Below, in pieces: positions 56,552 through 64,000 of a stretch of DNA of 64,000 nucleotides (the stretch's first letter is position 1; every line of letters begins with the position of its first letter). The notes below the pieces were generated by a model. That model searched no databases, had not been told where the DNA came from, and saw nothing but the letters and a program-made list of their open reading frames with translations. Where the stretch lies: the NCBI GenBank assembly GCA_037176725.1, contig JAZBRS010000075.1, positions 78,556,001 through 78,620,000 on the forward strand, in the 5' to 3' direction. The DNA is from Posidonia oceanica (lineage: Eukaryota; Streptophyta; Magnoliopsida; Alismatales; Posidoniaceae). The translations under genes and the position numbers were made by a program.

Positions 56552-57465
56552 ATGCCTATTGTTGACGACGAGTTAGTGGGTTTGTCAGATAAACTCACCA
56601 CCTCCGAAGCCCCAGACCTGATCGCCATTATCACAAAGGATGACCTCATAGAGGTTGTCGATTGGAGACGATGCTTGGCTCTCACAATGCTATTAGACGT
56701 GTCCTTCCGCATTGCCAACATCCACGATAAACTTCTCAAAGCTTGGAATTTAGAGGACAAAGCTTTCATTGTTGAGGTATCTCCCAAACTTGGTCTGGCC
56801 CACTTTGAATGTGAGGAAGATCTGGAAAAGGTTATGCATCATGGTTTTCTTTAATGACCTGGTTATTCTTGAGCGTTGTCGTCCAAACACCTTGGCAGCT
56901 AATTAACTACAAGCTCAACTTTGTAAAGATGTGGGTTCAACTATACGATATTCCACTAGACAATGTCACCCAACAGGTGGTCAAAAAGTTGTGTACTATG
57001 CTGGGAGAAGTAAAAGATACCTCCTTTTGCATCGAAAATAAAAAATCTCACCTCCTGTCGAGCTTCATCATATTTCATGTTCATTTGGATATTGAGAAGC
57101 CTCTTCGTCCTACCATCCCAATGCTTCTTATAGGAGCAGATCAAAGAGTCATTATTAAATATGAATGATTGCCTTGTTATTGTCGCTTTTGTGGTAAGAT
57201 GGGCCACATAATGAATGATTTTGGTAGAAGAGCTAGAGTTCAAGCCAACATTAATAAGCTTTCCACTTTAGAACTTAGAGTGGCTCAACAATATCACCTC
57301 CTTCCTAATCTTCCCCAAGATTTGGCAACTAAGCCTCTTGTGGCAAAGGCAAAATTCGACAAAGGGTCTTCCTCTAATTTGGAAGCCACCACCTTGCAAA
57401 CCCTCCTCACCAATCTGGTAATCACAAACACTTCCAATGCCCTACCAAGGAAGAAGACGACCTAG
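56552..57465 (+). pseudogene. LINE ORF1: DUF4283 and zinc knuckle
   Basis: ATG 56552 opens a 100-codon N-terminal part (LIGVDWRRCLALTMLL-like DUF4283 start, HFECEEDLEKVMHHG). A frameshift near 56852 leads to LNFVKMWVQLYDIPLDNVTQ, the DUF4283 core, then TGA at 57166. A CCHC-type knuckle YCRFCGKMGHIMNDF follows, whose last Cys is Phe. The product would bind LINE RNA. The missing Cys and the breaks argue against function. Confidence 0.75.
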
Positions 57466-57909
57466 GTAAGTGGCACCTATTCCTGCAAGACCACTGCACC
57501 TCTACCACAGTCTCCTGGTCCAGCTCATCCCACCAATGCTTCTCCCAAGACTCAACCACCCAACTTGGCTCCTAGTGGGGGCAGGAGTGACTTATGAGGT
57601 ATGAATGCCTCTACTCCTAACAGCCCCAAAAAGGTCACAAGCAGCCCCTAAGCCCATTAAGCTTTTGCCTATGCCCAATCTAGCTGCCTCTAAGCCTGTC
57701 ACCAATATTAAGCCTAACTTCAACTAAAACCTCCCCAGTTAATTGTCCTATTACTTTCACCAACCTCTTAACTACTGTCACCAAGGAAAAACCTTTTCTT
57801 GCTCATAGCAAACGTTCAAGAGAAGAAGATGTTTCTCAAACAATCTCTAACAAAAAACTACAAAGCTCCAGCTCCCCCTCATCCCATATAGCCACCATCT
57901 ATGGGCCAG

Positions 57910-58619
57910 ACGTTAATAGAGTACTTGCTTGGAATTGTCGAGGGGGGAGGAGTTCCTCAACAATTCGTCAACTCCAACTCCTCACTCGCACCACCTCCTC
58001 CCAAATTCTTTCATCTTTGTAACTTGATCTTTGGTTGTCCAATCCCTGTCTTCCTTCTCCCGGCTTCAATTTGATCATCATTATATTGTCCCCTTTGATG
58101 GGTCAACGGGGGGCCTCTGGCTTCTTTGGAACAATGATACAAAATTAACTATTTCTCAGTCGTATCTCAACCATATTGTGGCCACTATTGATTCCCCTAG
58201 CTTGGGTGACACTTGGACAATCCTCTGTGTCTACGATGCCCCAACTAGATCAAACAGTAAAGCTCTCTGGAAATCACTTTGTGCTATCGCCAATAGTTTC
58301 TCCTCCTAGTGGTGTTGCTTAGGTGATTTCAATGCCATACTTCACCCTTCAGAGAAATTGGGAGGCCTTTCAATTTCTTTTGGTTCTCTAGCTTTGAGAT
58401 TTTCAAAGCTTCGTCTCAAACATGGGACTGATGGACCTAGGTTATGCAGGCCCAACCTACACCTGGACAAATAGATGGCGGGCTCATCTTAATATTAGGG
58501 AGAGAATTAATAGAGTCTTTGCTAATTCCAATTGGTGGTTTCTCTTCCCTAAGGTTGCAGTATTTCACCTCCCTGTGATGGCTAGGGACCATTGTCCAAT
58601 CCTGCTTTCTCTTTTTTAG
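57910..58619 (+). pseudogene. LINE endonuclease domain remnant
   Basis: It starts NRVLAWNCRGG, the usual start of plant LINE APE-like endonucleases. After frame changes come GSTGGLWLLWNNDTKLTI, WTILCVYDAPTRSNSKALWK, LGDFNAILHPSEKLGG (catalytic GDFN) and LMDLGYAGPTYTWTNRW, then VMARDHCPILLSLF (terminal S-DH-P motif as ARDHCP). The enzyme nicks target DNA. At least two stops and two frameshifts are visible. Confidence 0.75.
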
Positions 58620-59086
58620 TAACAAGAAGAAGGAATTGGCTCTTTTCTGGTATAAAGCTAGATGGAATGAAGTAGCTGTTTGTACTAAGCTCATCCAAAA
58701 TAATTGGAATAATTCCACAAGTAGCGTCATGGAGAAATGCAAGAAGCTAATTGAGCCTCTGCAAAAATGAAAGCGTAAGCACTTTCGTGAATGGAAAAGG
58801 CATATTGATACTACTGTCTCTTGCATTGCAACAATTCAAGCAACTCCTCCTTTTGATTCAACCATTCTTGAGGAAAAACAACTCCAACAGGAGGTAAACA
58901 GTTGGTTGGAAAGTGAAGAACTTCATTGGAGATAGCATTCAAGAGCAAAATGGTTTTTTGAAGGTTTTAGATGGACCAAGTTTTTTCATCTTTATTCGAT
59001 GAATTGAGCCATGAAAAATAGCATTACTATGATCAAAATTTCTGACGACTCTTACGTGAATGATTCAAACATTATGGCTATAGAAT

Positions 59087-60110
59087 TTGTCAACTACAAC
59101 TACTTTTCCACCATTTTCAAATAAGTCATCCCTCCTTCTGTGCTCTCCACCATTCAATTTGGGCAATTTCAGGTTCACATCATGTCAATATGCTTTTGAC
59201 TACTTACTGTTGGAACTAGAAATCCAAAACACACTTGCTAGAATGAATGGCCTTAAGGTGCTGGGTCCTAATGGATACCCGACTCACTTTTATCATAAGA
59301 ACTGGGAACTTGTTAGAAAGGATCTAATTTACTTCATCCAATCCTTCTTCAACTTCTGTTATCTACCCGCTTCCACCAACCACACCCACATAGCCCTTAT
59401 TCCCAAGAAATCCATTTGTGAATTTTCCAGTGATTACCACCCAATATCCCTCACCAATGTCACCTATAAACTCATTACCAAGATCCTTGCCACTTGCATG
59501 AGAGCCATCCTCCAAAAACTAATTTCTCCTAATCAAGCTGCTCTTGTTGCAAGTAGATATATCAGAGATAATATCATCTTAGCCAAAGAAATCATGTACT
59601 TCATGAATCACTGCAATAGGAGATTTGGCTTCTTTGCCCTCAAAATCAATATGTCTAAGGCGTTTGGTAGAATCGAAGGGCGATACATTGATGAAGTCAT
59701 GGCTAAATATGGATTCTGTGCTCAATTCTGACAATTGATTTCAACTTGTATCACTTCTGCCACTTTTTCTGTCTTGCTCAACAGATGTCCTAACGGTCAC
59801 TTCTAGGCGGAAAAAGGGCTTTGACAGGGGTGCCCTATGTCCCCTTTCCTTTTCATCCTAGCCATGGATGTTCTTTCTAAAATGTTCCATCAAGCCCATG
59901 ACATGAAGCTTATCCAAGGGATCAAAATTGCCTCCTCAACTCCTACTATCACTCATCTTCTTTTCATAGATGACTTAATCATCTTTGTGGAAGCATCTCT
60001 AAGGTAGGCACGTATCATCAGGGGTCTACTGAACACCTTTGCCTCCTTCTCTGGTTAGGAGATAAATTATGATAAGTTTGCTATCACCTTCGGCAAATCG
60101 TGTCTCTATA
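59087..60110 (+). pseudogene. LINE reverse transcriptase remnant
   Basis: The pattern LKVLGPNGYPTHFYHKNWEL, ALIPKKSICEFSSDYHPISL, NQAALVASRYIRDNIILAKE and FALKINMSKAFGRIE (usually D-KAFD) is L1-type RT. It is followed, after stops, by QGCPMSPFLFILAMDVLSKM and LLFIDDLIIF, where the catalytic FADD box reads FIDD. The altered active-site box and the stops show that it is dead. Confidence 0.8.
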
Positions 60111-60311
60111 GGAACTCATTACCTCAACACTACCGATTATATAGAGCATTAGATTGATCTTGTGGATATTCTTGAAGCTAAAGATTTTTCGCAATGGTAA
60201 CTATGAGATAATATTAATAGTTATAATTGTGAAATAATATGGGTGTAAGCTTGGATGCAATTTGTCTTACCACTTTTCCTTTCATGAATAGATTTCTTAT
60301 AAATTCTTGAA

Positions 60312-61340
60312 TAAATTACAATTTACCTTCCTCAACTATTCACATTTTTCAGCTTAATTGGTACCTTAAATTTTTTTCGTTACAGCTTACCCCCCTTAAC
60401 TATGGTAAATTACAACAAACCCTTTTTTCGGTCAATAGTGTTAATTTTTTGCATGGTTTGACCATTTTACCCTCTATAATTTACTATTCTATGGTTAAAT
60501 TACAGTTTACCCCCTTAACTATTCGAGTTTTTCAACTTGGTACTATAAACTTTTTTTTGTTACAACTTGCCCCCTTCAACTATGGTAAATTACAATGAAC
60601 CATCTTTTTAGGTAAATGCAGTTAAATTTTTGCTTTACCTGTCTATTTTACCCTTAATTACAAATAATCTCTTTCTTAGTCCTACGAAACCTGACCCGAA
60701 CGATACCCTTACGGAACCCTTTCTTCCTCACCCACACTCCACCCGACTACAAATCTTAGTCGTCGACACCCTTTCTGAGCAAGTTGAGACATACGGTTGA
60801 GATATGCTTGATGACGATAGGGAAGAAACTCAAGATCTTCTTGTGGTGTTGACGAAGCTCGAGATCGTCAGTTTATCAAGAATAAAGAGAAAAAAAGGTT
60901 TGGAAAAGAAGGAAAAAGGAGAAAATTTTGGTAGTGAAGTTGGGTTTAGGGTTTATGACGTAGAAAAAATAAAAGGTGGAGAAGAAGATGATAGAGAAGA
61001 AGGACAAATTTGTCTGAAAGAAATATTGTAAAGGTCATGTGACCCTTCAAATCTGACGGAAGGGTCTTATTGTTTAACGGAGATAGTTGAAAGGGGTAAG
61101 TTGTAACGAAACAAAGTTTAGGATATTAAGCTGAAAAACTCAAATAGTTAAAGGAAGTAAATGGAAGAAGATGAGAAAAATGGCAAATTTGTTTGAAAGA
61201 AATATTGTAACCCTTCAAACCTAATGGAAGGGGTCTTGTTATTTAACAAAGATAGTTGAGAGAGGTAAGTTGTAACGAAAAAAAGTTTAAGGTATCAAGC
61301 TAAAAAACCTGAATAGTTGATGGAGGTAAACTGTAATTTA
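60312..61340. mobile_element. Long inverted-repeat (foldback-like) element
   Basis: The left arm starts TAAATTACAATTTACC and continues CAACTATTC, CCTTAAATTTTTTTCGTTAC. The right arm is its reverse complement, ending GTAACGAAAAAAAGTTTAAG, GAATAGTTGATGGAGG, TAAACTGTAATTTA. Each arm is doubled: two copies at 60312-60480 and 60490-60660, and two at 61055-61160 and 61205-61340. The middle has no recognised gene; a Lys/Glu-rich frame at 60804-61031 is not conserved-looking. No target duplication was found. Confidence 0.75.
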
Positions 61341-61945
61341 CCTAAATTTTTTACATTTGATAGGGTCTACAACAACTGAGTAACATATTCATCTCTTGCA
61401 TCCTTAAGAAGTATTCCACTCTCCATTCAAACCCATGCCTCCAATGTAGAGACCACGACCATTGCCAACATAATTGCCTCTTCAAGTTTGTAGGAAAGCT
61501 TAATCTATGTATTATAGGAAACTTTCATGTATATTAACTTTTTATTTCAATAATTCAATGATTTTTTCCGTTATGGTTTTAGGGAATGACATTTACAGTA
61601 ATTTGTGAGATATTTGCTATGAAAATTACACTATAGGAAACTTTAACAAAAGCTATTTCTTGTATTCCAAAATTGACAAATTTGTTGTTTATAATTTTAG
61701 GGGATCTCATTTATCAGAACTAATAGGGAGTTGGTACGATTCTTACTCCTTATGCAAAAAGATGTTCAAACCATCCAATGATGGCTTATGATGTTCAAAC
61801 TATGAAGCAACTTCTCCCAATATGTGCCACTACATTTTATAAAACAAATATTGAATAAAACTTATTGTGATGTATGTGCCACTACATTTTATAAAAATTT
61901 AATTATTTTATGAGAATATGTTACTGAAAAAAAAATATTTCCTAT
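61341..61945. other. Gene-free stretch
   Basis: No supported feature on either strand. Partial repeats such as TGTGCCACTACATTTTATAA (twice, near 61826 and 61876) are present. Confidence 0.35.
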
Positions 61946-62345
61946 TCAAAGCTCACTTGGAGGTAGAGGTCAATGGCAAGACTGGTCATATGATTGTCAC
62001 ATTGTTTAATTGGAGATTACGCAATCCAAGTTTTACGTGTGCTATTGAATAAGCTTAAGGAAATTGGTGGTGAGGTTAATAATTCACTAAATATTTAAGA
62101 TAATATCTCTTTTGACAACATCTCTTCTTATTTGTTATCTTATACTACAATCTAATTGCTATCTATCTTAAAACAGGATGGCGATGAAGAAGAATTGAAT
62201 GACATAATTGCTTCATGAGTTTCATTGTCATATGTGTTTCACATTAAGGTAATATCTAACAACCAAAAATATGCTATGCACAAGAAATTCACTACAAGTG
62301 TAGTAACAAAGTATGTTGAAGAACAAATTGCATCAACCTACCGTC
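61946..62345 (+). pseudogene. Possible RPA1-like OB-domain remnant
   Basis: Two pieces in order recall the C-terminal OB domain of replication protein A large subunit or its Helitron-borne relatives: LEVEVNGKTGHMIVTLFNWR (61961 on) and, after about 150 bp that may be an intron, LNDIIAS, stop, VSLSYVFHIKVISNNQKYAM. The V-D-TG...VTLF and Y-F-IKV...N patterns are the basis. The four-Cys zinc finger that should precede it was not found. It is a weak call. Confidence 0.3.
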
Positions 62346-62360
62346 AAAATCCATCTGGAT

Positions 62361-64000
62361 AAACAATGTAGATCAAGATGCCTCCTTGTGTAATTTTTTT
62401 TGTTACATTATGGAGTAATGGTAACCTACTTCTATTGATACATACAGGATATATGTTGATAATACTTTTTTAAGCTACATCGTAAATTACTATGAGTAAT
62501 ATGTACTGTGTATGAATTTTAGAACTTACATCTTTTGATTACAAAATGATGTGTATTGGTGTTAATTTTTTGAACCGCATCTAATTAAACTAGGCCATGG
62601 AAAAATAGATGCGTGTTGGAGAATAATTTTTGAAACCAAATCTTAACTATGTTACTGTGATCTTTACTGCTATTGCAACTTCTTTTGTGCTGTTAAGTTG
62701 CTAGTAGATGATATACTATTTAACTTTGACACGAAGCACACGAACGAACGATAAAAAAGGTATCAGTTTCAATGAGGTACACATAAAGAAAGTGTAAATC
62801 TTTCGATCTCCTTTTGCTTTATTTACTGTTTACGTAGACATGGACACATGAAGCTTGCTGACTAGAATCAGTAAAATGAAGTGTTTTAATGAACTTGAGA
62901 ACTGGCTTAATTTAAGATTATCTTAGCTGATTATATAAAATCAGATAATGTTTTTCAAGAGAAGTTATTTGTATTAAAACTGTAAACAAGTTGTTACAGA
63001 TCAAGGAGAAGAGATTTATGCATGAAACCCTCATGATAAATTATAGATATGCCATTGCATTATTTGTGGTAGAGTCATAATGTTAAGAAACAGTGATTTC
63101 AAATGGAAGGACCATGAGCATAAGAACATAAATAGAATGACGTTTGTGTCAAAAAACGCCCTCTTCTCCATTCATGTATAACGACTTCTATCTCATTGAA
63201 AATTTTGTAACAACTACACCAATCTGTACATAATATCCATTCATGTATATCCTTTGTAACAAACGCTCTTTACATATATAGACAATCTTCTCTCACGAGA
63301 TAATCCTTGAAAAACCACCAGCGTGTGTAACATCTGGTCTTTCTTGACATCAAGAATTCGTGAGGGTGGAGGAGTTCGGAATTGTAACTGGTCCTTCGGA
63401 TCAAATACACAGAAACTAACCCACCCACCTGTCAAGAAAGAAGGAAGATAATTCTGGACGGTGAAATAGATTTAGTACTTAAAACATACTAATATATACT
63501 TCTCCCATCCACGTAAATGTGGTTTACATCAAGGTGAATGTTACAGCAAGATTTCCTTTCCCTTCTGGGTACTTTTCTTCATTCAACCTCCTAAGAAATC
63601 AATAGCGTGGTTGGTGAAGGACTGTTTGCACGATCGAGTCCTTCACTGGTCATGCTGTTGACTTCAAAGCAAACTAATTCAAAAGAAAATGACAAACAAC
63701 CTGTCATGATAACCAACAATGGAAGATGCTATAACATATATATATATATAATTATAGATGCGTCGCTTTCACAATGTGAATTACGGTGACATGAAACAAT
63801 TAACATCTTATTAAAATGAGTAGGCAAGACATGAATCCACTCCTAGGAGTCTGAGAAAAGTTACTCGGGAAAAGGATCAGGGGGAGGGGCGGGGGTGGTT
63901 GTTTAAAAGAAACTCTATTATAATTATTTATTTACAAAGTAAAAAGTTGAAAGATAATGTAAATTATTCATTCTATTGAAATGCAAATTTTTAATCACTT
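62361..64000. other. Gene-free AT-rich stretch
   Basis: I see no supported gene on either strand. A (TA)n tract lies at about 63736-63750. Minus-strand frame 63241-63435 and plus-strand frame 63607-63789 are short and unrecognised. Confidence 0.4.

Larger units (their letters stand above)
56552..60130 (+). mobile_element. Degenerate L1-type LINE lacking its 3' end
   Basis: ORF1 (DUF4283 plus zinc knuckle), the AP-like endonuclease and RT follow in the standard order. After the RT palm (about 60110) similarity stops: no connection region, no zinc-binding domain, no poly(A). LINE copies usually lose the 5' end, so this copy was cut by later events. The numerous stops and frameshifts indicate age. 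Confidence 0.8.

Noticed and set aside
56416..56787. Antisense frame over the LINE ORF1 start
   Set aside because: The plus strand reads as DUF4283; the minus frame is a shadow.
63241..63435. Minus-strand 64-codon frame as a gene exon
   Set aside because: No recognised motif, and no supported splice sites or neighbouring exons.

Overview
The window is intergenic DNA of a flowering plant. It is AT-rich and dominated by mobile elements. Only one gene looks intact: an intronless cytochrome P450 of the CYP86 clan, most like CYP96 (15068-16687). A second host sequence is the first exon of a pectate lyase (8325-8509); no further exons are visible. The organism group cannot be fixed from the sequence. 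The GC-rich 5' half of the P450 and the MITE types would fit a monocot, but this is weak evidence.

Region 1-14600 holds the 3' end and LTR of a Ty1/copia-like element (1-939), a stop-ridden Ty3/gypsy integrase remnant (1878-2789), a 5'-truncated L1-type LINE on the minus strand (4464-6471), two hAT-like MITEs with imperfect 8-bp target duplications (6605-7753, 10867-11793), other TIR elements, and an element lying between (TA)n tracts (12885-14599) that itself carries a nested insertion with a 9-bp duplication.

Region 14600-25315 holds the P450, then repeats: a 40-bp tandem array, an LTR-like remnant, and two more elements placed between (TA)n tracts (20686-22250, 22273-23110).

Region 25321-52324 is one complete giant LTR retrotransposon of 27,004 bp, flanked by the 5-bp duplication ACACC. 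It belongs to the Tat/Ogre group of Ty3/gypsy: LTRs of 5.7 and 5.9 kb, a primer site matching tRNA-Arg, gag, protease, RT, two RNase H domains and integrase. An accessory ORF (plant mobile domain/DUF7745-like) lies between pol and the 3' LTR. All its genes are broken by stops or frameshifts. Between the accessory ORF and the polypurine tract is a 1.66-kb array of short dyad-symmetric modules whose arms change in a compensatory way. This is the most interesting structure in the window.

Region 52330-64000 holds a copia RT scrap (minus strand), the right end of a CACTA transposon (to 56395), a degenerate plus-strand LINE that lacks its 3' end (56552-60130), a long inverted-repeat element (60312-61340), and a possible RPA1-like OB-domain remnant (61946-62345). 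No tRNA, rRNA or CRISPR array was seen. The genes do not form a pathway; the window records layered transposon insertion around one P450 locus.
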